A stretch of DNA of 64,000 nucleotides from positions 35,308,581 through 35,372,580 of the forward strand of contig OY294071.1 of the NCBI GenBank assembly GCA_958510875.1. Reading direction: 5' to 3'. This DNA comes from Endomychus coccineus (lineage: Eukaryota; Arthropoda; Insecta; Coleoptera; Endomychidae). Both the position numbers and the translations under genes were made by a program. Under the pieces are notes generated by a model, which ran no database searches, was not told the origin of the DNA, and saw only the letters and a list, made by a program, of their open reading frames with translations. How positions within the stretch are numbered: the first letter of the stretch is position 1; each line of letters begins with the position of its first letter. Shown piece after piece: positions 11,301 to 23,430 of this stretch.

Positions 11301-13139
11301 ATATAATCATGGAAAAGAAACAAGTCCTTACCAAGAGAGCAGTAATTTCTGTCTCAACATGCATAAAAAATATTGTGTTCAGTTAGATTCGTTAGAACTG
11401 TATTGTTTTAGTAATTATGGAATTATAATAATGACAGCGATGAAGGAAAAATTTAATAAACCCACTGGTTTAAGGTAGATTACGTAAATTATTGACATAA
11501 AATAATGACACAAGTTAGAAATTACATACGAATTTATCTATGATATACAATTTAGGATGAATAAATTGAAAACTACCCCACTTTGAGTATCGAAAAAGAA
11601 TTAAGATAATTGGAATCATTAATAATTTTGATATGAATTGACAAAAAATGTAGGTTTTCTATAAAGGTTGTCCACATGCAAGCTTTTTCTATGAATTATT
11701 TTAAATATAGACACGAGCCGGACAAGGGTAAGTGGGGGAAGCTGATGTTGGTAAAGGTGGGGGTTGATATCATAGTTGGAATGCGGGATACCTTCCTCCC
11801 TTATTTATGTTATTTTGTATTTGAACTGAATTGTGAACACACGTAGTGAATCGCAATAGTAATGTGCTTTAGTGGTATTATGCTCAACAGATTTGTTTTT
11901 GAAAGGTTAGTGATTTTGAATTCTGACATCGCATGTTCCTTTATTTCAAACCTTTAATCGTTCTTTAACTTATTTGGAATGGACAAATAATCAGAGAAAA
12001 ATAACAGTGACTGTCAAATAAGTAACATTTCAAATTTATGTATCGGGTATGATTGGAAAGGACTCGAATTTTTTAACAAACAACTAGGATTATCATTGAA
12101 ACAACGAATTCTAAGGATGCTTGTAATTTTTTCAAATTATTATCAATATACATTTTCTAATTAATTTCGAACATTCCAAATAATTTCGAAATTAACTTGT
12201 AAGCATCACATTCCATGTGAGAGTAAATTTAAAATTTTGTAAAATCTCGTGAATCGTCATGGATGGATAAAAAAAAGAAGTACTATTCTAATCTACATGA
12301 AATTGTATCTGTGTCTCATGGATATATGAATGAGACAATTTTTTCACCTGGTCTGTTCTGCATAGAATCGATGCTGTATGCTCTAACAATGTTGCTAAAT
12401 TTTTGTATAGGACTTGTCTCAAATCATTCTGACATACGTTCACATACATACACATAAGTGTTCGATTTGGAATCGCGTCATTGAGGATCCAACAGTTACA
12501 CATATTTCTAGTGGTTCTAACATGCTTAGAATATAATGAGTGCAGCCCTAATGTTGACGAATAATAATCTGCATCTAGAAAATTGAGTCCTGCATAATTT
12601 ATGAATAATAGGGCACCTATCGATTAACTTTTTAATTATTCTTACTCGATGAGTTCTCATACATTCATTAATCATTAAACTTAACGCCCTCTGCTGGAGT
12701 GTTTTATCCAGTTCGGTAAAGAAAATGAATGAATATTTCCGTTTGTGGTTTGCGTAATTGTCAATTTCGTCATTTGTATTGCGGCTGATCGAATTGCGTA
12801 TCCACTTCGTATCGAATAGCAGCTTCTGTAATTAATAAATCCAATAAACTTTTAAATTGTAAATTTTTTACTAAATCTTGGATTACATAATATTTTCGTT
12901 TTCATCGAGCAATACGTTGAAGGAACAAGATAACCAATAACATAGAAAGGTAAACATTCGGATGAAAAATATATTTTATATTTAGCCTTATCCCCATCGT
13001 TTTTCAACATCATTGTTATCAAAGCATTTGGTTAAAGTCATGTGGAAAGCTATTTTCTCGGTATATTTCACTAGTTCCTTTAAGTTGATTCATCCAATTC
13101 TCCTGAAGATTTTGAAGTGATTAATTAATCGTTTATCGT
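8371..13139. other. Long AT-rich stretch without recognisable genes
   Basis: Nothing supported as coding. The 91-codon minus ORF at 9237-9512 has a fairly protein-like composition (SQRLDIESEDLLVHTAYG..), but I recognise no family and see no splice context. Near 10212-10240 the minus strand has CTGATGA followed closely by GAAA, but without a stem II, so I do not call a ribozyme. Overlapping opposed ORFs at 12.26-12.50 kb are unassigned. Confidence 0.4.
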
Positions 13140-13179
13140 GATATGTCAGCTACTTGCAACATGCTCGCCAGCTTATGAA

Positions 13180-13560
13180 GGTTGCTGGCTTCAGATCTGA
13201 TATCGCCAGTGTTCCTCAGGGCGAGTCTCGGCCCCTCTACAGTTTATAATTTTTATTGATGATATAACTAGAATGAATATTCAAGGTGAAATGCGGATGA
13301 TATGGAGCTTTACTTATAGATTAGATCCATATCAGAGGATATTTCATTAGATGATGTGTCTCAAGGTGCCGATCGAACGGACTAGGTCCGAACTTTTTGG
13401 TCTCATATAGTAGAAGCAAGTCGCCAGTATTGTTTTCAAACTTCATCATTCATAATATTCCTCTGCTCCGAGCATATAAGATGAAAGATCGTCGGCTTAT
13501 CTTTGATTACAATTATCCTTTAATGCATAGGTTCGTATTCCATCATAGTCTAAAATGTCG
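13180..13560 (+). mobile_element. Degenerate non-LTR reverse transcriptase fragment
   Basis: The + strand carries SVPQG followed by GPLYSL / FLLMI-type codons and, one frame over, FIDDIT (13203-13270), then GEMRM..D.ELY-like codons. This is the order of RT motifs in non-LTR elements (VPQGS..GPLLF..FINDI, then the ADD box and LY). Stops and frameshifts occur every few codons. The family is probably the Jockey-like one seen at 36 and 46 kb, but the fragment is too decayed to be sure. Confidence 0.5.
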
Positions 13561-16329
13561 TTGATCCCAAGACTCTAATTTTCTTATTCGACACTTTAAT
13601 TCATTCTCAATTTGCGTATTCGAATACGAATGCTGGTGGCATCGATATGATTGAGCTCGTTTTGAGGAAATTTCTCAAGTGGCTCTCTTATAGAATTGAT
13701 AGTGCTTATCCCATTAGAGGATACTCTCAAGATTAACTGCTGTAAAGATTTGGTCTTGTCATCTTGGAGAGACGGCGCCAAACCTGGCATGCGTTATTTC
13801 GGTACAAACGTGTGAATATTATGATAGATAATCCAGAATTAACGTTTCAGGTACCTAGTCTCGGGATAAGGCATAGGGGATGCTTGTTTTTTATTCTCCA
13901 ACACCTTTGCCACGCTTACACACAGATTCAGGACTCTCTTGATATCTGTTCCACCATTGTCCGTCAAATTAAACACCTCATGCTGAATCACTAAATTTTA
14001 TTTTGATCTGTATTGTAATGTTATTTAGTATATTTAATATATCATTTTTCTTTCACTTGGGTTTTGGATATATGAAAGTGAACATGTTTTACCACAGTGT
14101 AGAGTATTATCGTCTAAAACAAACCCAAGAGAATTATGTTTTTAAAATTCTGATTATTATTTATCGTAACAAGTAAGAAGAATGGTAATCTAACATTTAT
14201 CTTAATTACATATGCGGGTGTTAATAAAAGTTTCTACTATTGTCACCCTCTTACTAAGTCTCCTTGCTGTTTCTCTTGAAAACTGGCAAAATATAAGGGG
14301 AGAATTGAAATTGAGGGAAACAGCATGAATCATACTTCCTTATGGCCCTTTTGCTCTTTCTACGCGCAAATATTTAATGACTCCATCATTAAGAGAATTT
14401 TGGTCGAATGATTCGTAGAGGATATTCAATATATATAGACTTCTTATGGATCAGGTCGATAATCTGGGATAACTTATAAGTGAAACTGGCGCGTCCTATT
14501 TAGAAGCGAATTTCTCTTCAAAATATGTATAGCATTGAATATTTGATTGAAGAGTTGTGTAGTCTGTACTTGGCAGTATGCAGTGCATTTAAACTAATCA
14601 ATAGGTAGGAAAATACAAATTCAATAGTGCTACATGGATTAACTTTTGAAAAGGTCACAAATACTAACTTTCTTATTTTTAAATAACCGCGTCGTTCAAA
14701 TGACCATAGAAAATACTTGCATCTTCTATTATTGATTTTTCGCAAAGTATGTAGTTACAGTTAGTAGAAAGAATATCTCTCTAGAATTTTACTATAAGAA
14801 GTTAGTAATCTTGGAAACTTTCTCAGAACGAATTAGAACACTTAGCTTTTAACACACTACATTTTAATTTTCGAATAACGTTTCAATCTAATAATCTACA
14901 TGCAAATATTTTTAGAATGAGATAAGAATGTAGTTGAATGGTAGGTCTATTTATAATATTTAAAAACAAATAAATGTGTCACTCGACTCTTCAGCAAGTC
15001 TCCAAGGCCACAGCCAAGGGGGTTGCTGTCTGAACCCGAAATTTTTGTTGGAAAATCGCAACCTTTCTGGTTACTGCCTTGACTCTCAGTTCTGATGTAG
15101 AAATAATAATAAATACATAACATTTCCTAAAGCTACTAAATCTTATTGTATGATGAAAAATTAAATTTCCCAATCAATTTATAAATTTCAAATGAAGTTC
15201 TCATTTACATTTCATTAAGAAAACTTTTTCAGAGTTCTAATTCGTTTGATAAATGTAGAGGATTGATGATTAAAAAAGCTGGGCCCAGTATGCGTCCATT
15301 TTGAGTCCCCGATGGATGTTCCGGATGTTTTCACTTTTTTCATTTGATTTCAATAATAAAAGAATTACATTACAACTACATAGTGCATAAGAGATACCAT
15401 AAATACCTGTACGCAGAGGCTGGTCACAATCTTATAAAAATTATAACAACATACATTATTATCTGGCAAAAGCCAACAAGAAATATTCATTTATTTCTTA
15501 GTTGTGCAATATGTTTATTCATTTCAAATTTAAATGGACAAAACTGTTCTTTCACATACTATAGTTTGGTGTATCACAAACACAGTTTATGGAAATTGAA
15601 AATTACCCCAGCAATAAAGGTTAAATTCATAATTAATTTGCTAAGAATAATTTTTAATGAATTGAGGTTATGAGAAGCATAATAGTACAATATCACAAAT
15701 ATTATTTCAGGTAATCAATAAATTTTACTAGTTTGTTGTGAATCAATTTTTCAGAAATTTTGGCAAACTTTGATATTAGAAATATTAGCCTATAATTAAT
15801 AGGTAACAGTTTATTTCTAGTGTAGTGTGGAATTATTTCAGCAACTTGAAGATGACTTGGGCAGTAACCATACATACATGTACAAGAGAATCAATAATAT
15901 AATGAGCACTAAATAACTTATTTAATTTCTGTCAATTATTAACTTTTTTCACTTTCGTTTTTCTAGAAGCAAGAGCATAAAGAATAACCTACTCTCTCCA
16001 TTAAAAGATATAAATAAAGTTAATAAATCTGAACTTGGGCTATCCGTTAATATTAATACATTACTGTTTTCAGAACCACAAAATTCCTAAACTATATTTC
16101 TACACCTTGACAGTTAATCATCCTGCAATTTCTCATTTTACAAAATTTGTTAAGGGCTGTTATCAGATGGAACAGTCTAGAAAATGAATGTATACGTGCA
16201 CAAATTGACAAATATCATCATCATAATGATATGAATTAGTATTGGCCATTATGATATTTAGTGCATTATTTCAAAACTAGAGAACTTTATTATTGAGTCT
16301 ATGTAGTTTTGTGACTTGTGAAGATTTGA
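13561..16329. other. AT-rich stretch, no recognised gene
   Basis: Contains opposed ORFs at 13596-13790 (minus) and 13764-13994 (plus), and a 109-codon + ORF at 15344-15673 rich in Ile, Tyr and Asn; none shows a family signature. The start may still belong to the retroelement fragment before it. Confidence 0.35.
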
Positions 16330-16689
16330 CTAAAATAAACGCATAATGGTTTCAAGTCTTTTCAGCTCAGGGCTTTTTATACAAGTTTTTTGGAATGTAA
16401 CAAGTTTTGACTGTTTATTGAGGGAAGCATTCCTCAAAGTGCATAAAGGTGTGAAAAAATAAATTCTCGCTTTCATTACTGTCCGCCTTAGACCGTATCT
16501 ATTCAATAAGATGAGTAATTTTTTTACGTTATCATGGTTAAAGTCTCCTCTTAAGATAAGATTGGAATTATTATAACTTTCGGCAATATTTAAACTGCTA
16601 TCAAGAATTTCGAGGAAGTTTCTTATATTTTTATTGTAATCGGGGCAAAAAAATTTTCCGGATTTTCGTGGATATATCCGTTTTGACAA
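16330..16689 (-). mobile_element. Non-LTR retrotransposon endonuclease (APE-type) fragment
   Basis: A 119-codon minus ORF reads FLEILDSSLNIAESYNNS, then NLILRGDFNHDNVKKLLIL, then LNRYGLRRTVMKAR. This is the middle of the apurinic-like endonuclease domain that starts ORF2 of Jockey- and RTE-type elements: a (F)L..L...L helix, the GDFN(x)D metal-binding/catalytic motif, and a helix ending near (AT)R. Only about 80 residues of the domain are present and no RT follows on the minus strand, so it is a fragment. Confidence 0.6.
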
Positions 16690-17464
16690 TTTCTGACATT
16701 TTCCGGAAGCAAGTATTTAGAAAATAGTAGTAATAGCATTTCCAATTTTGTTCAGAATGTTCAACATTTTATGTCTAATACATTGTACATTCCAGTTAAT
16801 TACCCCAATTACGTATGACGCAGTAATAATACAAATTTTAGAACGTAAAAAGCGGTATTAGTTAACAATGGATTTAAAATAGTTTCAGTTAAAAGTTGGA
16901 TTAGGAAGAATTTTCTTATTTTCATTCTGCCCAAAAAGTGTTTCATCATCAGAAATTACTAAATTTGCAGAAGTCAACGTAACATATTAAAATGGGGAAT
17001 TCGAAATTGTTTCATCGCTTCCATTAATCATTTTAAAGAAACTATTGAAAAACATATTTTTTGTGGCAGTTTCAGATCGATTTTGTTTCCACATGTTTTT
17101 TTGCTGTAACGCAATCGTGATTAATTATCAATTATTGAAAGCAAATATTTTGTCTCAATCACAGATATTTACTTGTTAATTATAGGATGATAAATAAATT
17201 ATCCGTGAGTACCACTTATTATGATCTTGCAAGATATACAATTTGCTTCACGATTAATCAGAATTTAGATAATGAGTATGTCTTATGTGGAATTAGTCTC
17301 CACGGGAAATTTAATTTTTAGAATCACGAGATAGATGTAATGATGCGCAATTCCAGCTAACTTTTTTATTTGCTTTGTCTATTGATAAGACTTCAATTTT
17401 CTGGAGAACTGCTAAACCAACCTTGATCTGCCTAGTTAGGAAGACCGTTGCATTAAGTTCTTTC
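16690..17464. other. AT-rich non-coding stretch
   Basis: No recognised feature up to the start of the RNase H fragment. Confidence 0.4.
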
Positions 17465-18213
17465 TACTTACTGATGGAGCCAGCAACAATGGACAGACGG
17501 GATCAGGAATATAAGTCCAGCCAAAAGTATTACAATAATACCTCTGGGCAAACACGCTACCATTTTCCGAACGGAAATACTGGTAATAATGTGTGGCTTC
17601 CAAACAGCGCTTAAAGGAAGAACGCAAAATCACACAATTTGCACGGACAGCAAAACAACACGCGCTGCCTTGTCCAGCATAAAAATAAGATCAAAGTCCT
17701 TGTTAGATATCGTACATATATTGAACGACATTAGCGGAAATTAAGGAAAACCCACTCTGATGGGTCACAAGTCTATCTGGAATAAGGGAAAACGAAATAG
17801 CTGATGTGATTGTCTAACTAGGAGCATAGGACACATATACCAACGGGACACGGACCGTTTAACTACCACCTTCACAAAATGAATCCAAGTGACCCTTGTG
17901 CAGATGGTGCAAACTAGAAGACGAAACAACAATGCGCATATTGTGCAGTTGCGAAACACTGATCCTCCAACACACAGAGCATTCTCGACACTAAGAAAAT
18001 TTAGAAACTAGACATGAGAACGCTGCCAAACATCTTGTCACTAACCACGTATCAAAACCCTACTTTGACTGTTCGTATCCCTGGGCGCTTCGGCGCTTGG
18101 TGTACACTCTTGAGTGGGAACTGCCCTCATGTGAAAAGGGGTGTAAAATATTTTGCCCTAGGCTTAAGAAACCTCACCGGTTTCCCCCTTCATAAATGAT
18201 AATAATAATAAAT
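17465..18213 (+). mobile_element. 5'-truncated R1/I-like non-LTR retrotransposon: RNase H, zinc knuckle and 3' tail
   Basis: Blocks in shifting + frames run in the order of an RNase H module. First DGASNNGQTGSGIYK (start with catalytic Asp, about 17474-17515). Then VFQTALKEERK-like codons (CVFQ.E.. helix). Then SLLDIVHILNDISGN. Then SGIRENEIADVIV (last catalytic Asp kept, about 17775-17813). Next comes a zinc knuckle, DPLCRWCKLEDETTMRILC, near 17895-17945 (the His of the knuckle is Arg). The copy ends at about 18213 in an (ATAATA)n tail, typical of an integrated 3' end. Frameshifts make it inactive. It differs in sequence from the element at 50.1 kb and sits about 340 bases upstream of the zinc-finger exon, probably in its intron. 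Confidence 0.7.
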
Positions 18214-18549
18214 ACTCCAATATTTTTAACCTCTCTTGTGTTGATTTATGCTGCAAAATCATATGGATCTCTTCTGGTTTTCCGGGTGAATCCTTTGAAG
18301 TTGTTACTTGACTTTGAATACGCAATGAATATTGATAAATGAATTCAACTGCTTAGATGTTTCTTATTTTGGGCCGCACACAGTAAATTGTGTAATCTAG
18401 TCGTTTCGGAAAACGAACTTGAATTAACTTGCGCTACTCGATATAGAGACAATAGTATTACTGGAGGCTTCTATTTCTATTATATTTCTTTATTATTTTT
18501 TTCCATGCAATTGTCAATAAAAATTCTAATACCATTTTCTTCTATGCAG
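18214..18549 (+). other. Intron end and splice acceptor of the zinc-finger gene
   Basis: AT-rich sequence ending in a pyrimidine-rich tract and the acceptor CCATTTTCTTCTATGCAG at 18532-18549. The ORF frame of the downstream gene is open right up to this acceptor. Confidence 0.6.
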
Positions 18550-18587
18550 GGACCTATAGAACCATTGCATGTCGCCTACACGACATA

Positions 18588-21500
18588 ATGATGACATCTG
18601 TCACGTTACCTTCTACTTCTGGTCCTATACATCAGGGATTCTCCTCAGTAGCAGAAGAAACTACAAGCAGCGAGCCCGATTTCGAGCAGTCTCGTCCGAT
18701 AAAACGCTGCTTAACTACATCTCATGCAGACTCGTGCAAAAAGCGAAGGAAACAGTCAACTCCCATCCGTATTTCCGCTGCCGAATCGGAACCCGTGATC
18801 CCAGAAGGTAAGCCATCTGCGACCACTCCTGAGCCTGATCTGCAGTGCCCCGTGTGCCAACTTTACTTCGACAATGCAGATCAGCTTCAATCGCATATCG
18901 TTTCGGTCCATTCATCTTTCGAATGCAAAAAGGAACCGCTCGAAGAACAACTCCATCAGCAACAATCATTCTACGAGCGATCTGGAACCCCACATGAATT
19001 TACATTTCCCCGACCTGATATGCATTTAATGAATGAAATCCAGAGTAAGGAATGGATGACTCGTTTACCTTTTAATCCTAATAATACAGTTTTCATGCCA
19101 TTACCTCAATTCTCACAATCTGAAAACTTACAAAGGCAACCAATTCGAATATTTAATCCTGATGCTTATTGCGATTTATGTAACAAAGAATTTTGCAATA
19201 AGTACTTTTTAAAAACGCATAAAGCAAATAAACATGGAATATATACAGACCCCCCTATATGTGAATCTATGCCAAATTCAGTAACTATTCCATCTTACGC
19301 TGCAAATGTGAAACTAACTACTTCAGTGCCAAGTGTTGAAATACCACCTGTTAAATCAGAACTTCGAACTTCTGCTATTGTTAATCCATTTAGTGACATT
19401 TTCCCGAATCCTTTTTCACATAAACTCCTGTCGAAATTACACCAAACTAATCAAGGTAATCCAAATGAGAATGATAGTAATGACAAGGCCCCATCCACAA
19501 ACGGATTCTCTTCTAACGGCGAAAGTGATAAAACTTTGACAGATGATCCCCTCAATGACGAGTCTTCTAGTCCCAGAACAATACAAAACGAATCTACCTC
19601 ATACAAAAGTGATCAAGACGCTTTATATTATGTTCCTACAAGTAAACTGTCCCCTGGTCAGATTAGTCTTAGTCGAGAATTCGACCTGTCAAACCGTTTA
19701 AGAAAAATTGGAGTGATGAATCCTAAAGCTTTCTGTGAAATCTGTTGCAAAGAATATTGCAATAAATATTTTTTGCGAACTCACAAACTGAAACGACACG
19801 GTATATACATTCCAGACGACAAAGATATGAAAATGGAAGGTATTGGATGCTCACCTTGGCCCCAGAGCATGCAAACAAGTCCTTTGAATCTCATCATGAC
19901 TGAACAATCCACTTTAGACCGAAAAACAACTTCCCCAGCTGATATCGGTTGTGATACTTGTGGTATAAAATTTCAAAATGCTAGTTTGTCTCAATTGCAC
20001 AACGTTAGCGTACATTCTAAGTTATATAGTAAGGAATCTGAAAGCACTGAACAGATTTCTGAAGAGAGCAAGAAAACGACTGATATTTCAAATACTGGTG
20101 AAAAGTCTTTGAATGCGGAAGCAATTAGTGAAGATTTGCAAAAACTCCAAACCATGATTCTTCAGCTAAATGATTTAGGTGTTAGTAAAATTCCAATCAC
20201 TTGTAGTGCGTGTAATAAAGAATTTGAAAATCGATATTTCTTGCATGCCCATATGTTGTCTGAACACGGAATTTTATTAGATGATATGACTGAAATGGAG
20301 AAACCAGCTGAGTCCGACAACAGTTCCAACAACAACACCATGTGTGATTTGTGCGGTAAAGATATACAAAACGTCGATGAACTGAAGAAACATATGCTGG
20401 ATTTTCACCCCAATCATCAACTTGGTGGTGAGTCTATCAAGGATGAATATAATTTGATGACTACTCCTGAGAAGGGAATAAACAGGGTTTCACTTTCAGC
20501 TGCTCAAATAGCTGAACGGCGAATATCTATAAGTCTTACGCCCACCAGCAGCTATTGTGACATCTGTAACAAAGAATTATGTAACAAATATTTCATGAAA
20601 ACGCACATGCAGAGAATGCACGGTATAGAAATTGAAAATGGAGCACAAATAGGAGGTGTCATATGTGATATCTGTAATAAAGAATTATGCAGTAAATATT
20701 TTCTAAGAGTTCACAAACATAATACACACGGGATTGTAGAATATGGAGCAAGTCTCCTTCAGCCCAGAAAATCAGAAGGTGACACCATACCTACATTATC
20801 TCTGGAACCGGACCCGGCATTGAAGCCTGTCGACCTGGCAGACTTGAGTCACAGATATTTTACCCATTTTACAGAAGTTTGCACCATATGTAGTAGACGT
20901 TTTAGAAGTACCAAATGGCTGAAAGCTCACTTATTGAGTGATCATGGTCAAGCAGGCGCCGAAAAATGGGCTGAACTGGAACAAAAATTTTCGCAAACCA
21001 TCGGACAACATTCAAAAATCATTGCTCAGACCAAACTTGAACAAACTAGTCCAACTTTGAAAATCCCCAATGGCAATCAGGATAATCAACCTAAAGTCGG
21101 AATACAAAATGTCCTCTCTAATTTATTTGGTGTAGATGAACCGAATCCAAAAACGTATCAATGCTCTGTATGTCCTTTTACCACTACATTGTTGCCACTC
21201 TTATTCGTACACGAGCGCTCCCATTCTTTAACAGCGGAACTTGAAAATAATCCCATAAAATGTCCCGTGTGCAATCAGACTTTTCTCAAAACCGAATTAT
21301 TGCAACACCACATGTTTAGTCAACATCCATTTCTTCCGTTACCCCCGTTCTTCAACGGATGCAATGAAAATCAAACAGACTCTAAGGAAACATCGGAGTC
21401 GACAGATGAGGAGGGTAAAGCTGAAGAAGCTAATACTTCAAATGGAAGCGTGAAAGGAACCACGCCTAAAAAGAACAAGTACAAAACAAGGAAAGAATTA

Positions 21501-21740
21501 TCACCTGAGATGGGTCAATGCATGAAAGACGTGGCAAAAAAGACCCAAATGCCGACAACATACGCATTGCCGCAAGGTCCGGCCGGAGAGGAACTACCAC
21601 CATCTAGTTATTTCATGCAAGCATTTCTATTGGAGGAAGTGGCTTCTGAGCGACGCGTAGTTCCCGCCGTCGTGTTCTTACCTGTGCTCCAGAAGCAACC
21701 TACCCCCATTTCGATGACGTTTACTCTCACCCCGGCCTAA
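18588..21740 (+). CDS. Multi-C2H2 zinc-finger nuclear protein (1,050 residues)
   Basis: Probable DNA- or RNA-binding transcriptional regulator in the nucleus. Eleven C2H2 fingers begin at about residues 87, 195, 383, 455, 539, 586, 657, 693, 765, 859 and 892. They are mostly C-x2-C-x12-H-x4-H (finger 10 is H-x3-H) and are separated by long disordered linkers, not TGEKP arrays. Fingers 2, 3, 7 and 8 share a near-identical core (CNKExCNKYFxxxHxxxxHGI) and finger 5 is a diverged version, pointing to internal duplication. Basic patches KKRRK (51-55) and KKNKYKTRKE (961-970) are likely nuclear signals; 931-949 is acidic. It lies in one long exon behind the acceptor at 18549. I use the ATGATG at 18588, but the frame is open back to the acceptor (codons TYRTIACRLHDI), so translation may start in an earlier exon; an out-of-frame ATG at 18569 favours that. 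Stop TAA at 21738. The ORF looks intact. I cannot name the orthologue. Confidence 0.93.
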   Translation: MMTSVTLPSTSGPIHQGFSSVAEETTSSEPDFEQSRPIKRCLTTSHADSCKKRRKQSTPIRISAAESEPVIPEGKPSATTPEPDLQCPVCQLYFDNADQLQSHIVSVHSSFECKKEPLEEQLHQQQSFYERSGTPHEFTFPRPDMHLMNEIQSKEWMTRLPFNPNNTVFMPLPQFSQSENLQRQPIRIFNPDAYCDLCNKEFCNKYFLKTHKANKHGIYTDPPICESMPNSVTIPSYAANVKLTTSVPSVEIPPVKSELRTSAIVNPFSDIFPNPFSHKLLSKLHQTNQGNPNENDSNDKAPSTNGFSSNGESDKTLTDDPLNDESSSPRTIQNESTSYKSDQDALYYVPTSKLSPGQISLSREFDLSNRLRKIGVMNPKAFCEICCKEYCNKYFLRTHKLKRHGIYIPDDKDMKMEGIGCSPWPQSMQTSPLNLIMTEQSTLDRKTTSPADIGCDTCGIKFQNASLSQLHNVSVHSKLYSKESESTEQISEESKKTTDISNTGEKSLNAEAISEDLQKLQTMILQLNDLGVSKIPITCSACNKEFENRYFLHAHMLSEHGILLDDMTEMEKPAESDNSSNNNTMCDLCGKDIQNVDELKKHMLDFHPNHQLGGESIKDEYNLMTTPEKGINRVSLSAAQIAERRISISLTPTSSYCDICNKELCNKYFMKTHMQRMHGIEIENGAQIGGVICDICNKELCSKYFLRVHKHNTHGIVEYGASLLQPRKSEGDTIPTLSLEPDPALKPVDLADLSHRYFTHFTEVCTICSRRFRSTKWLKAHLLSDHGQAGAEKWAELEQKFSQTIGQHSKIIAQTKLEQTSPTLKIPNGNQDNQPKVGIQNVLSNLFGVDEPNPKTYQCSVCPFTTTLLPLLFVHERSHSLTAELENNPIKCPVCNQTFLKTELLQHHMFSQHPFLPLPPFFNGCNENQTDSKETSESTDEEGKAEEANTSNGSVKGTTPKKNKYKTRKELSPEMGQCMKDVAKKTQMPTTYALPQGPAGEELPPSSYFMQAFLLEEVASERRVVPAVVFLPVLQKQPTPISMTFTLTPA

Positions 21741-22449
21741 TCACTTTCCTACACGTAGTTTGCATAGATGTGAAATATTTTTTTAAAGAACAATCGATGG
21801 CGATTCGACGACACCTGTGATTTTTATTATTTCAACTTTATTATATTGTATAATCTTTAATAATATATAAGCGTATTCCTATATTTGCAAGAGGCCTCGT
21901 ATATTATGAGGAACATATGAGCACATATTTTTATGCAAATACCGGAAAGACTGAGTGAAATTTTATATAGTCTGTTGATTTTCACTTTAAAATATCGAGA
22001 TACTGATGTTTTGTACGATAGAAAGCTTTAGGTGATGTTTAAAGAAGTTCCTATTTTATCTCTCGATATGATAACTATTCGTTCACAAGTGTGTATGTAT
22101 TGAGTTGTTAGATGTAGCTTGCTCAAAGTCAGTTAACGTTCCGCATACCCAGTCCACGCAACTCAGGGTTAGCTGAAACGAGTACAATCAGACCTCTCGC
22201 GGCCATAGCCGTTTTCCTCTATTGAGTTCCTCACTAGCCGTAGTTCCAATCTCTACCGATGACCTAGTCAAAGTGACATTTTCCTTGGTACTTATATATA
22301 CATAAATGGTACAATATTGCTCACAACCTCCCCGATGTCACTATCAAAAAGATTATGTGACCATATGCGTTTGTGCATAACTGTTACCCTCTGCCGCCAA
22401 TCAGCTCCATTTACGAGAATATTATTTACACAATCGTTATATAGTTGTG
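21741..22449 (+). other. Probable 3' UTR and downstream flank of the zinc-finger gene
   Basis: No ORF of note. Variant poly(A)-like hexamers (AATATA, near 21863) occur about 120 bases after the stop; the first AATAAA I see is at about 22864. From 22090 to 22280 the GC content rises, without a coding frame. Confidence 0.4.
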
Positions 22450-23430
22450 CTGAAATCATTCTTATTAGAACAAATTGAAAGTAAGGTTTCTTTCATCTTT
22501 TGAAAGAGATGTTCCTTTTTCTGAACTTCTACATCTCAACACTGATACTTCATTATAGTATCGAAAATTCGATTTATCACAGTAAATCTTTAAGTAAAAT
22601 TTGGCTTTTGTGGAAAAAACAGGCCGAAGCAATTTTTTTACTAGTTAGCGAGGCATGTGATGAGCTTAAAACCAAAAATTTGGGCATTTTTGGAAAATCT
22701 AAATGTTTTTTTATTTGATTTTCCGCGAGAACGGTAGGTTGTAGAGAAAAATGTTGGAGACAAAAATTGTAGAGAACAATATTATCTACAATGTGTCTCA
22801 TACAATCGCTGCGCTACAACCAACAGTGCAAAAAACAGAGGACGTTAAAGTTGTGGAACCAAAATAAATAAATACGGAGATATAGCGCTTTCATTCTCTA
22901 ATTTGAGCTATTTTGGAAAAACCCACCGAAAGCCGCGTCGTAACTTTCAGTTTATATGACACCACCTCGGCCCCTTATTTTCAAGATCAAATGAAAAGTG
23001 GTTGCGCTACTCGCTAAGGATGAGATCTTGCGAAATACTGCATCCATTAACGAAGCGTCGAAACTGCAGGACGAGTCATCTTTTTGGCATTGTACGATGG
23101 TACCACATGCACAGACACGCTGCCTCAATTGCGTTTCAATAAGTTCGCTCAATAAGCAACCAAAAGTAAAATTCATCTGCCTTCATTATCGCCTTCAACT
23201 GATGCGGCGAATCTCCATATCGAGTCTATTTTCAATTGAAGGCTTGTTTGGGCAACGCCATGGATCAATAATTCTGGTACAGTTTGCGGATGCAGAAAAG
23301 CCGGCCTTGTGTGCTCAGTTGCTTACAAGTACTGTGAAGCTTCAGTTATTCTTTTCCACAAAATTTTACAAATTTACTGTACCAATGCACGATCATATGG
23401 GATTTGTTGTATTTTTATAGGATTCAAAAA
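22450..23430. other. Unexplained GC-shifted block, possible old transposon
   Basis: This block is less AT-rich than its flanks and carries long open stretches on both strands (plus 22998-23420, 140 codons; minus 22952-23176). The minus frames read like a coding sequence with scattered stops, for example YLFILVPQL and GPRWCHIN. No domain recognised. It could be a decayed transposon or viral-type insertion; I make no functional claim. Confidence 0.3.

Noticed and set aside
15344..15673. 109-codon + ORF
   Set aside because: Amino-acid content mirrors AT-rich codons (Ile, Tyr, Asn, Lys); no motif or splice context.
18715..18993. 92-codon minus ORF opposite the zinc-finger gene
   Set aside because: Shadow of the + strand coding sequence; no domain, no separate signals.
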